This document shows positions 50,035 to 58,563 of a stretch of DNA of 64,000 nucleotides, in pieces (position 1 is the stretch's first letter; each line of letters starts with the position of its first letter). Below the pieces are notes generated by a model. The model saw only the letters and a list, made by a program, of their open reading frames with translations, searched no databases and was not told the origin of the DNA. The stretch is from the NCBI GenBank assembly GCA_040878185.1, contig JBBDMS010000050.1, forward strand, positions 1 through 64,000, given 5' to 3'. Origin of the DNA: JAWXBK01 sp040878185. Lineage in GTDB: Bacteria; Pseudomonadota; Alphaproteobacteria; Dongiales; Dongiaceae. Position numbers and translations under genes: made by a program.

Positions 50035-50553
50035 TCAGGCGCCGGCCGCTTCGGGATTGCGATAGACGAAGCCATAAGCCTCATAGATCCGGCCGAAATC
50101 GCCGGTCTGCGGATTCCAGAAGCGCAAGGCCGACCAGTCATTGTCCTCCGACACATCGAGGACACGGACATGCTCGTGAATGCGCTCGTCGTTCAGCCAG
50201 TTGGCATGGCTGACCAGAATCTCGCGCGGTCCTTCGATGCCGGTCACCACCGCAAGATGCCCGCTCTTGATGCGCTCGGTCTTGGCCAGCACCAGCAGCG
50301 CGTAGGGCTCGGGAACATTGCCGCGGCTGTACAGGCCGCCCGCCGAATGCCACCAGGTCCACGCATCGCCGCGAATGAAGATGCCGGTCGATGCGCGCGC
50401 ATAGGGCACGCATTGCATCCGCGAATTGGGCGAAGGCGGTGGTGCTGGCGCTGGCAGTGCCGAAAGCTGCGGCGGTGTCCCGCTCTCGATGCTCGCTTCG
50501 CCGCCGCAGGCCGCTGCCGTCATCAGCAACAGGATCGTCAGCGCGCGGCGCAT
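50035..50553 (-). CDS. CHAP-domain lipoprotein
   Basis: This 172-residue predicted lipoprotein has a signal (ALTILLLMTAAAC with a lipobox Cys near residue 16), then a Pro-rich linker and a CHAP/NlpC-like domain with Cys in MQCVPYARASTGIFIRGDAWTWW (in parts) and His in SGHLAVVTGI. CHAP domains cleave peptidoglycan amide bonds; some alphaproteobacterial members are only structural. The ATG at 50553 has GAGG at 8 nt and avoids overlap with the PhzF gene; an ATG at 50574 is the alternative. Confidence 0.78.
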   Translation of the reverse strand: MRRALTILLLMTAAACGGEASIESGTPPQLSALPAPAPPPSPNSRMQCVPYARASTGIFIRGDAWTWWHSAGGLYSRGNVPEPYALLVLAKTERIKSGHLAVVTGIEGPREILVSHANWLNDERIHEHVRVLDVSEDNDWSALRFWNPQTGDFGRIYEAYGFVYRNPEAAGA

Positions 50554-50563
50554 CCGGGGCGCC

Positions 50564-51463
50564 TCAGGAAACATGAAACTGCCCGGCCATCACCGCGACC
50601 GACTGTCCGCCGATCCGCACCCGTTCAATACGACCACCGGTTTTGATGACCTCGGCATCGATCAGGCTGGCGCGACCCATCTCGACACCCTGCGCGATGC
50701 GGAGCGTGAGCGTCAGATCGTCCTGCGGCGTCAATGCCGCGAGGAAACCGGCGAGCGCCGCGTTGGCGCTGCCGGTCGCCGGATCTTCTCCGACGCCGTC
50801 GATCGGCGAAAACATGCGCGCGCGCAGATCGACCTCGTCATTGGCCGCGGCCCGGAAATAGAAATGGATGCCGGCGGCGATATCGAGTGGCAGATGCTCG
50901 GCGAAAGCGCGCGCATCGATTTGCGCCCGCGCCAGTGCCTCGCGGCTGTTCACCTCGACCATCAGGAAGGGCAGGCCGACCGAGACGACCGTCGGGTTGT
51001 GGGCGCGCGTCGCAATGTCGCTCGCCGCGAGCGAGAGACAGGGTGCGGCGACGGCAGCCGGCACGGTGGTCCCGATCGAGAGACGCTGCGGTGCCGTGAC
51101 CACTGCGCGCCCGTCCGGTTCGACATCGACCAGCACGAGTCCGGCCTGTTCCTCAAATCGCAGCGGCGTTACGATCTTCTTGCCGAAAATCGTCCCGAGC
51201 CGATGCAGCACGAACGCGGTGCCGACATTGGGATGACCGGCGAAGGGTACCTCGACGCCGGGCGTGAAGATCCGCACCCTTGCGGTGTTGGCCGGATCGG
51301 CCGGCGGCAGGAGGAATGTCGTCTCGGAGAAATTGAACTCGCGGGCGATCGCCTGCATCTGCCCGTCGCTCAGCCCGCGAGCGTCGAGCACGACAGCCAG
51401 CGGATTGCCACCAAACAGGCGGTCGGTGAACACATCGACGGTTTCGAACGGATGATCGGTCAT
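50564..51463 (-). CDS. PhzF family isomerase/epimerase-like protein
   Basis: This 299-residue PhzF-fold protein starts with FETVDVFTDRLFGGNPLAVVLDARGL and has the catalytic Glu in FNFSETTFLLPP. Other family blocks are FTPGVEVPFAGHPNVGTAFVL and SPIDGVGEDPATGSANAALAGFLA. Such proteins isomerise or epimerise small molecules; few of the many paralogues make phenazines and no phenazine genes are near. It starts 11 bp after the protease stop on the same strand and ends 10 bp before the CHAP gene, suggesting a three-gene unit. Confidence 0.9.
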   Translation of the reverse strand: MTDHPFETVDVFTDRLFGGNPLAVVLDARGLSDGQMQAIAREFNFSETTFLLPPADPANTARVRIFTPGVEVPFAGHPNVGTAFVLHRLGTIFGKKIVTPLRFEEQAGLVLVDVEPDGRAVVTAPQRLSIGTTVPAAVAAPCLSLAASDIATRAHNPTVVSVGLPFLMVEVNSREALARAQIDARAFAEHLPLDIAAGIHFYFRAAANDEVDLRARMFSPIDGVGEDPATGSANAALAGFLAALTPQDDLTLTLRIAQGVEMGRASLIDAEVIKTGGRIERVRIGGQSVAVMAGQFHVS

Positions 51464-51474
51464 AGGGATCGCTT

Positions 51475-52149
51475 TCAGGGATGGAGGATCAGGCGGTCGC
51501 CCTCGACCGAGAATCCGGAAAGCTTGGAAAGGAAACTCATGCCGAGCAACGATCCATCCATTTCGCCGGAATTGACGGACGCCCGTACATCCTCGACCAT
51601 GACGTCGCCGAGCCGCATCTCGCGCAGCCGTACCGGCGCGCCCCAGACGATGCCGTTCGCGGTGTTGTAGCGCTGCGTATACTCGAGCGCCGCGATATCG
51701 AAACCGAGTCGCCCGGCATCCGCCTGGCTCAGCACGACTTCGGACGCGCCGGTATCGACCAGGAAACGGATCAAAACACCCTCGACCTCGGCATCGACGT
51801 GAAAATGCCCGTCATTGGCGCGCTGGAATTCGATCGATCCGTCGCCGCCGCTGGTACCGGCCGAGGGTATGACCGCGCCGGTGATCTCATCCTTGAGCGT
51901 GTAACCCATTACCAGCACGAGACCGATCGCGATCCAGACGAACATGTTGCGCAGCGCCGTGCCCGGCCGCGCGCGGGCATAGCCCCAGAACGCGCCGCCG
52001 ACCAGCAGAAGCCAGCCCAAAAGCACCACGATCTGAACGACGTTGTCGCGATCGTCGAGGGTCTGCGGATAGCGGCCGACGAGCCAGGCGATCACCGCAC
52101 CGACGGCGATCGCCGCGGCCAGCAGGATCAAAAAGCGCCGGCTGCGCAT
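51475..52149 (-). CDS. Membrane-anchored retropepsin-like aspartic protease (TIGR02281 type)
   Basis: This 224-residue protein has three N-terminal helices (FLILLAAAIAVGAVIAWLVG, VVQIVVLLGWLLLVGGAFWG, MFVWIAIGLVLVMGYTL) and a C-terminal clan AA aspartic protease domain with active site FLVDTGASEVVLS near residue 140 and the flap/second motif VNSGEMDGSLLGMSFLSKLSGF. Alphaproteobacterial TIGR02281 members are dimeric, single-Asp retropepsin-like enzymes facing the periplasm. The ATG at 52149 has GGGAGGA at 5-6 nt. Confidence 0.88.
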   Translation of the reverse strand: MRSRRFLILLAAAIAVGAVIAWLVGRYPQTLDDRDNVVQIVVLLGWLLLVGGAFWGYARARPGTALRNMFVWIAIGLVLVMGYTLKDEITGAVIPSAGTSGGDGSIEFQRANDGHFHVDAEVEGVLIRFLVDTGASEVVLSQADAGRLGFDIAALEYTQRYNTANGIVWGAPVRLREMRLGDVMVEDVRASVNSGEMDGSLLGMSFLSKLSGFSVEGDRLILHP

Positions 52150-52269
52150 CGAATTCCTCCCGGACGAATCGAACACGCCCGATTATACCAGAGCCGGCGC
52201 GTTTAGGCCGCAGACGGCTTAACCCTGCCGCGCTAGGATCGTCTCCCGCAATCCCGGAGCGCCGCGCGA

Positions 52270-52677
52270 ATGACCGCTTCCCGACCTGTCGCCCGCCGCA
52301 TCGGTGCGAAACCGCTGCCGGCCAGCGTCGAGCGTTTCGTCCGCCAGGCGACGCCGCTCGGGCCGGTCGTGGCGCGGCCGATGTTCGGCGGTTACGGAAT
52401 CTATCTGGATGGTCTCATGTTCGCGATCGGTGCCGACGATCGGATCTGGCTCAAGGTCGATGGCGAGACGAAGCCATTGTTTGTGGCGGCCAGCAGCTGC
52501 GCCTTCGTCTATGCGGGCAAGAATCGCGCCGTCGAAATGTCGTACTGGTCGTTCCCCGAAGCAGAGGACGTTGATGGAGCGGCGTTCCTGCGCTGGACCG
52601 GTCTCGCCCTCGCTGCGGCCCGGCGCAACGCGGCATCCAAGCGTGGTCCCGCCGCTGCGCTGCGCCCTGCTCGCTGA
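52270..52677 (+). CDS. TfoX N-terminal domain protein
   Basis: This 135-residue protein contains a TfoX/Sxy N-terminal domain: ARPMFGGYGIYLDGLMFAIGADDRIWLKVDGETKPLF followed by MSYWSFPEAEDVDG, read in parts. The C-terminal TfoX helix domain is absent. Full-length TfoX activates competence genes in gammaproteobacteria, but stand-alone N-terminal proteins are widespread and uncharacterised. A nudix gene follows 8 bp downstream. The basic Arg/Ala-rich tail is not conserved. Confidence 0.85.
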   Translation: MTASRPVARRIGAKPLPASVERFVRQATPLGPVVARPMFGGYGIYLDGLMFAIGADDRIWLKVDGETKPLFVAASSCAFVYAGKNRAVEMSYWSFPEAEDVDGAAFLRWTGLALAAARRNAASKRGPAAALRPAR

Positions 52678-52685
52678 CGCGGACG

Positions 52686-53531
52686 ATGGCGCTGGTCGAT
52701 CGCATCCGGGGGGTCCGGCCGCTCGATTTTTCACGCGTGCGCCCCTGGCGCTTAGGCGATACCGTCGTCGGCTGGGTTTCGCACGAGTTTGCTCGACGCC
52801 TCGCGGCACACCCCCTGGTGTTCGAGATCGACGACGACGAAGTCCGGCTGGCGGACGGGCTCGGTGATTTTGCCCGGCGGACCAGCGCGGTCGACACAAT
52901 CGTGCGGGCACTGGTCGCCGAAGGGGCGGTCGCGCGCTATCGCGGCGAATCCTACGCAGTCGGACAGCAGTTCCACGACACGCCGCTGCTCGCGATCGAT
53001 CGCGGCGCCGCCACGCAATTCGGCATCCGCTCCTATGGCGTTCACTGCAACGGCTATGTCGGCACCGGTGACGAAATGCGGATCTGGGTCGCGCGCCGGG
53101 CCGCAGACAAGGCGACCTGGCCGGGCAAGCTCGACCATATCGCCGCCGGTGGCCAGCCGATCGGCCTCAGCCTGTCCGAAAATCTGATCAAGGAATGCGG
53201 CGAAGAGGCCGGCATTCCACCGGCGCTCGCCCGGCAGGCGCGGCCGGCGGGCTATGTCACATTCCTGACCGAGACTGTCGAAGGCATCGATAACGGAATG
53301 ATCTTCGCCTACGACCTCGCGCTGCCGGCGGATTTTGTTCCGATCGCCGCTGATCGCGAGGTCGAATGGTTCGAGTTGTGGCCGGTCGCACGTGTCATCG
53401 AACGGCTCGCCGGCAGTGACGATTTCGTGTTCGATTCCGCGCTGGTCACGATCGATTTCCTGATGCGTCACGGTTTCCTCGCGCCCGACGATCCCGATTA
53501 TGTCGAGATCGGACGCGGGCTGCACCGCTGA
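52686..53531 (+). CDS. DUF4743-Nudix hydrolase, copy A
   Basis: This 281-residue protein has an N-terminal DUF4743 domain and a C-terminal Nudix domain. The Nudix box is degenerate (AGGQPIGLSLSENLIKECGEEAGI: the first Glu is replaced and the usual RE-x2-EE reads KECGEE), as is normal for this subfamily. Related yeast and plant enzymes hydrolyse toxic derivatives of thiamine diphosphate. A tandem homologue follows 20 bp downstream with the same length and block order (LDRGAVPHFGTQACGVHLNG versus IDRGAATQFGIRSYGVHCNG). Confidence 0.85.
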   Translation: MALVDRIRGVRPLDFSRVRPWRLGDTVVGWVSHEFARRLAAHPLVFEIDDDEVRLADGLGDFARRTSAVDTIVRALVAEGAVARYRGESYAVGQQFHDTPLLAIDRGAATQFGIRSYGVHCNGYVGTGDEMRIWVARRAADKATWPGKLDHIAAGGQPIGLSLSENLIKECGEEAGIPPALARQARPAGYVTFLTETVEGIDNGMIFAYDLALPADFVPIAADREVEWFELWPVARVIERLAGSDDFVFDSALVTIDFLMRHGFLAPDDPDYVEIGRGLHR

Positions 53532-53551
53532 CCGCGCCGAAAAGAGTCTCG

Positions 53552-54397
53552 ATGGCACTTGTCGATCGCATTCGTTCGTTTCGCCCGCCGGATTTCGCCC
53601 GGCTGCGTCCGTTCCGCATCGGCGGCATGACGGCGGGCTGGATGCAGCGCCCGTTCGCGGAGACGCTGCGCGAATTTCCCGATGTTTTTGGGGTCGAGGA
53701 TCATCAGGTTGCACTCGATCCCGACCTCACCACGCCGGTTATGCGGAGCGATGCCGTCGCTGCGGTGGTTGCGACGCTGCATGCCGCAGGCGTCATTCGC
53801 AAGATTCGCGGCGAGACCTTTCCGGTATCGATGCCGGTCGGATCGCCGCCGTTGCTGACGCTCGATCGCGGCGCCGTTCCGCATTTCGGCACGCAGGCCT
53901 GCGGCGTCCATCTGAACGGCTTTGTCGGACGCGGCACTGCGATGAAGCTCTGGGTCGGGCGGCGCGCAAAGAACAAATCGGTGGCACCCGGCAAGTTCGA
54001 CAATCTCGTGGCGGGCGGCGTGCCTTCGGAATTGGGCCTGTTCGATACCCTGATCAAGGAGGGCCGTGAAGAGGCGGACATGGCGGAACGGCTGATGCGA
54101 CAGGCGCGACCGGCCGGGTTCTGTTCGTATCTGATCGAGCATGACGAGGGCATCCGCAACGATCTGCTGTTCAATTTCGATCTCGAACTGCCGGCGGATT
54201 TCGAACCCAGAAACACCGACGGCGAGATCGACGAGTATCAGCTTTGGCCGATCGCGGATGTGATCGAACGGATGGCCGCGACCGAAGATTTCAAGTTTAA
54301 CGTCGTGCTGGTGAACATCGATTTTATGGTCCGCCACGGCTTTCTGACGCCGGACGATGCGGACTATGTCGAGATCGTGCGCGGCCTGCGCCGATAG
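53552..54397 (+). CDS. DUF4743-Nudix hydrolase, copy B
   Basis: This is a tandem paralogue of the preceding gene, also 281 residues, with MALVDRIRSFRPPDF at the start and a Nudix box ending IKEGREEADM, preceded by AGGVPSELGLFDTL. Both share RQARPAGF/Y and the final DDADYVEIVRGLRR / DDPDYVEIGRGLHR. Divergence is substantial (about half of aligned residues by eye), so the duplication is not recent; the two may have different substrates. The stop is followed by the convergent TerC gene. Confidence 0.84.
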   Translation: MALVDRIRSFRPPDFARLRPFRIGGMTAGWMQRPFAETLREFPDVFGVEDHQVALDPDLTTPVMRSDAVAAVVATLHAAGVIRKIRGETFPVSMPVGSPPLLTLDRGAVPHFGTQACGVHLNGFVGRGTAMKLWVGRRAKNKSVAPGKFDNLVAGGVPSELGLFDTLIKEGREEADMAERLMRQARPAGFCSYLIEHDEGIRNDLLFNFDLELPADFEPRNTDGEIDEYQLWPIADVIERMAATEDFKFNVVLVNIDFMVRHGFLTPDDADYVEIVRGLRR

Positions 54398-54415
54398 ATC
54401 GCTGACGACCGATCG

Positions 54416-55096
54416 CTATTGCGTCAGGAACTCTTCGATCGTGGTCTTGTCGATGACGTCGATCGAACCGTCCCAGATCATGGCGCAGGCCACATAGAAG
54501 ATCACCGCAAGACCGACATAGGCGAGCCAGTGATGTTTCTTGAGGAGCCTGGCGATGAGGGTCGCCGCAACCGCCATGAAGGCGATCGAAAGCGCGAGAC
54601 CGAAGATCAGAACCCATTCATGATCGCGCGCGATGCCGGCGACGGCCAGCACATTGTCGAGCGACATCGAGACGTCGGCGATGATGATCTGGACGATCGC
54701 TTTCTTCAGCGGTTTTGGCTCAATCGGATCGGGCGCCGCCGCGAGGTCGACGACGCCGTCTTTTGCCGCGGCTGCGGCAGCCGCTTCGGCATTCCGGAGC
54801 GCCTTGCGTTCGCGGCGTTGTTCCTCGATGTCGCGCCAGAGTTTCCACGAGACCCAGAGCAGCAGGATGCCGCCAGCGAGCATCAACCCGATGACGGCGA
54901 GAAGCTGCGTCGTGATCAGGGCGAAGGCGACACGCAAAATGGTCGCGCCGAGAATGCCGAAGACCAGGACCTTGGTGCGCTGATCGCGGGGAACGCTCGC
55001 AGCCACCATGCCGACGACGATGGCGTTGTCGCCAGCCAGCACGAGGTCGACCATGATGACTTGGAGGAGGGCGCTGAGTTCGGCGACAGAGAACAT
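54416..55096 (-). CDS. TerC/YjbE family membrane protein
   Basis: This 226-residue protein of the TerC superfamily has about seven helices, with the conserved metal-related acidic motifs VDLVLAGDNAIVVGM (residues 16-30) and IADVSMSLDNVLAVAG near residue 140 in inverted halves, joined by an Ala/Asp-rich cytoplasmic loop. Family members are linked to manganese export or metal delivery to exported proteins. No yybP-ykoY manganese riboswitch can be seen in the short 36-bp upstream gap after gluQ. Confidence 0.9.
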   Translation of the reverse strand: MFSVAELSALLQVIMVDLVLAGDNAIVVGMVAASVPRDQRTKVLVFGILGATILRVAFALITTQLLAVIGLMLAGGILLLWVSWKLWRDIEEQRRERKALRNAEAAAAAAAKDGVVDLAAAPDPIEPKPLKKAIVQIIIADVSMSLDNVLAVAGIARDHEWVLIFGLALSIAFMAVAATLIARLLKKHHWLAYVGLAVIFYVACAMIWDGSIDVIDKTTIEEFLTQ

Positions 55097-55132
55097 ACTG
55101 AGTGCTTCGGTTCTTGCAGGGAGCGGAAAGGT

Positions 55133-55999
55133 TTAGAGACTTTTTCGGCTTAGCGCCAGACCGCCGCTGATCATCGCCCGTATCGCTTCCGGGGCCTCAC
55201 CGGCGGCGCGGAACGCGCGGATTGCCATCGCATCGTGCCGCTTGGCGAGGCGCTGCCCCGCCGCATCGGTCACTAGCGCGTGATGATGATAGTTCGGCGC
55301 CGGCAGGCCGAGCACCGCCTGCAGCAGGCGGTGCACGTGCGTCGCTGCATAAAGATCCCGGCCTCGGGTTACCAATGTGATCCCCTGCAATGCGTCATCG
55401 ATGACGACAGCAAGATGATAGCTAGTCCGCACATCCTTGCGTGCAAGGACCACGTCGCCAAAAATCTGTGGATCGACCGCGACCGGCCCTTCGTCGCGCT
55501 CATGCCACACCAGCGGACCCGTCTCCATGGCGGCGCGGCCAGCATCGAGCCGTAGCGCATACGGCTCGCCGGCGGCGATCCGCGCATTTCGGATGCCTGG
55601 GTCGAGGTGTCGGCAGATGCCGGGATAAATCGGTCCGTCCGGACCCGGCCGTTGCAAATGCGGTGCGGATACCGCCTCGGCAATGTCCCGCCGCGTGCAG
55701 AAGCATTGATAGAGGAGGCTCCGCGCATCGAGCCGGTCGAGGGCCGCGCGGTAGTCTGCCATATGCTCGGACTGGCGTCGGACGGGGCGCTCCCAGTCGA
55801 GGCCGAGCCAGCCGAGATCTTCGGCGATCGCCGCCTCGAATTCGGGGCGGCAGCGCGCTTGATCGATATCCTCGATCCGTAGCAGGAACCGGCCGTCGGA
55901 ACCGGCCGCGCGCGCCGAGTCATATCCGACCAGGGCCGAGGCGGCATGGCCGAGATGCAGATAGCCGGTCGGGCTCGGGGCAAACCGCGTGACGATCAT
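55133..55999 (-). CDS. gluQ: Glutamyl-Q tRNA(Asp) synthetase
   Basis: This 288-residue paralogue of the GluRS catalytic domain attaches glutamate to queuosine at position 34 of tRNA-Asp. The HIGH-type motif is APSPTGYLHLGHA at residues 7-19, the KMSKS-equivalent is QRLAKRHDAM, and the zinc site is QCFCTRR ... YPGICRH. It lacks the anticodon-binding domain, as expected. The ATG at 55999 begins MIVTRFAPSPTG exactly; an upstream in-frame ATG (56158) would add unrelated sequence. It is divergent from the 56142 gene. Confidence 0.93.
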   Translation of the reverse strand: MIVTRFAPSPTGYLHLGHAASALVGYDSARAAGSDGRFLLRIEDIDQARCRPEFEAAIAEDLGWLGLDWERPVRRQSEHMADYRAALDRLDARSLLYQCFCTRRDIAEAVSAPHLQRPGPDGPIYPGICRHLDPGIRNARIAAGEPYALRLDAGRAAMETGPLVWHERDEGPVAVDPQIFGDVVLARKDVRTSYHLAVVIDDALQGITLVTRGRDLYAATHVHRLLQAVLGLPAPNYHHHALVTDAAGQRLAKRHDAMAIRAFRAAGEAPEAIRAMISGGLALSRKSL

Positions 56000-56141
56000 C
56001 GGTGACAAGCGATGGCGCCAGATGCGGCACTTGTCAAACAGCAGCCTTTCGGTGGAAATCGCCCGCGCTCGCCTGCCGGCGATGCCCGCGCTATGCTGCG
56101 CCGCATCCGATCCACGGACCGAACACGGAGAATCGACCGCC

Positions 56142-56447
56142 ATGCCGACCGCCGTCATCCGCTACAAGGTGCGCGATTATAAAAGCTGGTTCAGCAATTT
56201 CATCGCGCGCGAACCGCAGATGCGCCAGCTCGGCGTCATCGGCATCAACATCCGTCAGACGCTCGACGATCCGAACGATGTCATTCTCAATTTTCGTTTT
56301 GAAGACCTCGCGCGCTTCAAGACAGTCATCACCGATCCGTCGACCCGCGCGCTGATGGAAGCCGACGGCGTCATCAGCCAGGCTGATATCGTTTTCTGCA
56401 CCGATCCGGTCGGCCGTCAGGGTGGCACGCCCGGCCGCGCGCGCTGA
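56142..56447 (+). CDS. Small dimeric alpha/beta-barrel-like protein
   Basis: This 101-residue protein is similar in pattern to antibiotic-biosynthesis-monooxygenase or cyclase-like ferredoxin folds: VIRYKVRDYKSWFSNFI, RQTLDDPNDVILNFRFEDLARFKTVI, and STRALMEADGVISQADIVFC. No catalytic motif is evident. The ATG at 56142 is 11 nt from GGAG. The alkA-like gene begins directly at the stop. The function is unknown. Confidence 0.65.
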   Translation: MPTAVIRYKVRDYKSWFSNFIAREPQMRQLGVIGINIRQTLDDPNDVILNFRFEDLARFKTVITDPSTRALMEADGVISQADIVFCTDPVGRQGGTPGRAR

Positions 56448-57086
56448 TTGTTGGCTGCGCGCCCGAACGCGCCGCTCGAAGGGCGCCGGCTTATCCGTGG
56501 TCTGACGGCGCTCGCCGGGTCCGATCCGGATATGGCCCGCGCGATAGAAGCGGCGGGGCGCTTGCCGGCTCGATCGCGCGATCCGGGCTTTCCGACACTG
56601 CTCAACATCATCATGGCGCAGCAGCTTTCGACGGCATCGGCCGGTGCAATCTGGGGTCGGCTCGAAGCGGCCGCCGATCCGATGACGCCGTCGGCGCTGC
56701 TGAAGATTCATCCACGCCGGTTGCGCACGATCGGGCTCTCGCGGCAGAAGGCGCTCTATGCACGCGAACTCGCCAAAGCGCTCGAGGCGCGCCATCTCGA
56801 TCTCGATGTGCTGGCCGCGATGGACGACGAAGCAGCCATTGCCGCGCTCACGGCCGTCAAAGGCATTGGCCGCTGGACCGCCGAGATCTATCTCTTGTTC
56901 TCGCTCGGCCGGCCCGATGTCATGCCGGCCGACGATCTCGCGTTGCAGGTCGCAGCCCAGCGCATCAAGGGGCTCGATGCACGGCCCAAGGCGCGCGAGT
57001 TGCGGGCGATCGCCGAAGCCTGGAGCCCGTGGCGCAGCGTCGCCGCGCGGGTGCTGTGGCATTACTACAAGATCGTGCCGATCTAG
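56448..57086 (+). CDS. alkA: DNA-3-methyladenine glycosylase II (AlkA-like)
   Basis: This 212-residue helix-hairpin-helix DNA glycosylase removes alkylated purines. LLNIIMAQQLSTASAGAIW is the N-terminal substrate region, the HhH is LTAVKGIGRWTAEIYLL near residue 138, and the catalytic Asp lies in DVMPADDLALQVAAQ. It lacks the N-terminal beta domain of E. coli AlkA and resembles the shorter bacterial type. The start is the tandem TTG TTG at 56448 directly after the previous stop (TGATTG), implying coupled translation. Confidence 0.9.
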   Translation: MLAARPNAPLEGRRLIRGLTALAGSDPDMARAIEAAGRLPARSRDPGFPTLLNIIMAQQLSTASAGAIWGRLEAAADPMTPSALLKIHPRRLRTIGLSRQKALYARELAKALEARHLDLDVLAAMDDEAAIAALTAVKGIGRWTAEIYLLFSLGRPDVMPADDLALQVAAQRIKGLDARPKARELRAIAEAWSPWRSVAARVLWHYYKIVPI

Positions 57087-57161
57087 CCGAAGCTGCGCGC
57101 TTCGTTTAATGCCTGAGCGGGTCAATCCCTCGCGCCGTTATCTCCATAAGGATTCTCTCCG

Positions 57162-57839
57162 ATGAAACCTTTGCTGTCGCTCGACGGGCCGCGCCACGAA
57201 CCGGCTTCCGGCAACCCGCAATCGATCGTCGTGCTCTTGCATGGCTACGGTGCCGACGGCCACGATCTGATTTCACTGGCACCGCTCTGGGCGCGCGTGC
57301 TGCCGCAAACCTTGTTCGTCTCGCCGCACGCGCCGTTCCCCTGCGAGATCAATCCGATGGGGAAGCAGTGGTACGGGTTCGAGGGCATGACGCCGGAAAT
57401 GATTCTCGCCGCCACGCGCGCCGCGGCGTCGCTGGTCGATGGCTATATCGATGCGCTGATCGGAGAGACGGGCGTGCCGGCATCCCGGATCGCGCTCGCC
57501 GGTTTCTCGCAGGGTGCGATGATGGCGCTGCATATAGCGCCGCGCCGGCGCGACGCGCTCGCCGGTGTGATCGGCTTTTCCGGCAGGCTGATCGCACCGG
57601 AGCTTCTGGCAACCGAGACGATCACCCGGCCGCCGATCCTGCTGGTGCACGGCGATGCCGACCCCGTGGTGCCGTTCGAATCGATGCAGCCGGCGGCGGA
57701 CGCGCTGCGGGCGGCGGGCTTCGATGTCGTCGCCGAGAAGCGGCCCAACGTGCCGCATGCGATCGACCAGGTCGGGCTGGCGATGGGTGGGCGCTTCCTC
57801 GTCGATGCGTTCGCGCAGCCGGTTGCCGGGCCCGCATGA
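57162..57839 (+). CDS. Carboxylesterase / phospholipase (alpha/beta hydrolase)
   Basis: This 225-residue member of the carboxylesterase 2 / phospholipase family has IVVLLHGYGADGHDLISLAP, the nucleophile elbow ALAGFSQGAMMALHIA (Ser near residue 116), the Asp in LVHGDADPVVPFESM and the final catalytic His in RPNVPHAIDQVGL. AAGGA lies 10 nt before the ATG. The substrate is probably a short-chain ester. It stands alone between alkA and the HNH gene. Confidence 0.9.
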   Translation: MKPLLSLDGPRHEPASGNPQSIVVLLHGYGADGHDLISLAPLWARVLPQTLFVSPHAPFPCEINPMGKQWYGFEGMTPEMILAATRAAASLVDGYIDALIGETGVPASRIALAGFSQGAMMALHIAPRRRDALAGVIGFSGRLIAPELLATETITRPPILLVHGDADPVVPFESMQPAADALRAAGFDVVAEKRPNVPHAIDQVGLAMGGRFLVDAFAQPVAGPA

Positions 57840-57912
57840 CTGATCGGTTAAATCGCCGTCGGGACCACTAGATGTGGGGCAAATCCCGGTAGCCGGCTAA
57901 AAGCCCTGCCGC

Positions 57913-57918
57913 TATAGT
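57913..57918 (+). promoter_or_regulatory. Candidate -10 for the HNH gene
   Basis: TATAGT, 37 bp before the GTG at 57956, is a plausible -10 element. The -35 region is not recognisable. GGGGGAGGGAG at 57936-57946 gives a strong ribosome site. Confidence 0.35.
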
Positions 57919-57955
57919 CTCGGCGTCCTTCTGAAGGGGGAGGGAGCGGAACCAC

Positions 57956-58519
57956 GTGAGTCCATCGCCGGTATCTTGCCCAGCCTTGGTGCTGAACGCC
58001 GATTTCAGGCCGTTGAGCTACTTTCCCCTGTCGCTCTGGTCCTGGCAGGACGCCGTGAAGGCGGTCTTCATGGACCGCGTCAACATTGTTTCCGAATATG
58101 AGCGCGTCGTGCACAGCCCGAGTTTCGAGATGAAGCTGCCGAGCGTCATCTCGCTCAAGGAATTCGTGCCGCTGTCGCGTCGCCCCGCCTTCACGCGGTT
58201 CAATGTGTTCCTGCGCGACCGGTTCGAATGCCAGTATTGCGGCGACCATTATCCGACGCCGGATCTCACCTTCGATCACGTCGTGCCGCGTTCGCGCGGT
58301 GGCCGCACGGTCTGGGAAAATGTGGTGACCGCGTGTCAGACCTGCAATCTGCGCAAGGGCAATTGCCTGCCGCATCGCGTCGGCATGTTCCCGAGGCGAC
58401 GGCCCTCGCAGCCGAGCACATGGGAATTGCAGGATAACGGGCGGGGGTTTCCGCCCAATTATTTGCACGAAAGCTGGCGCGACTTTCTCTACTGGGATAC
58501 CGAACTCGATCAGGGCTGA
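57956..58519 (+). CDS. HNH endonuclease
   Basis: This 187-residue protein has a C-terminal HNH domain: FECQYCGDHYPTPDLTFDHVVPRSRGGRTVWENVVTACQTCNLRKGN, read in parts, with both C-x2-C pairs and the catalytic His in TFDHV. The N-terminal half (ALVLNADFRPLSYFPLSLWSWQDAVKAVF) is the companion region seen in a common bacterial HNH family that stands alone in genomes. It starts at GTG 57956 with a good purine-rich ribosome site. The role is unknown: not obviously part of a restriction or mobile system here. Confidence 0.88.
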   Translation: MSPSPVSCPALVLNADFRPLSYFPLSLWSWQDAVKAVFMDRVNIVSEYERVVHSPSFEMKLPSVISLKEFVPLSRRPAFTRFNVFLRDRFECQYCGDHYPTPDLTFDHVVPRSRGGRTVWENVVTACQTCNLRKGNCLPHRVGMFPRRRPSQPSTWELQDNGRGFPPNYLHESWRDFLYWDTELDQG

Positions 58520-58563
58520 TCGCGATCGGTGCCGTCTTCGGCCGGCGCGTGCCAGCGCGTCGC

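Noticed and set aside
57956..58519. HNH endonuclease as part of a restriction, CRISPR or homing system
   Set aside because: No methyltransferase, cas gene, intron or repeat is nearby; it belongs to a common stand-alone HNH family.
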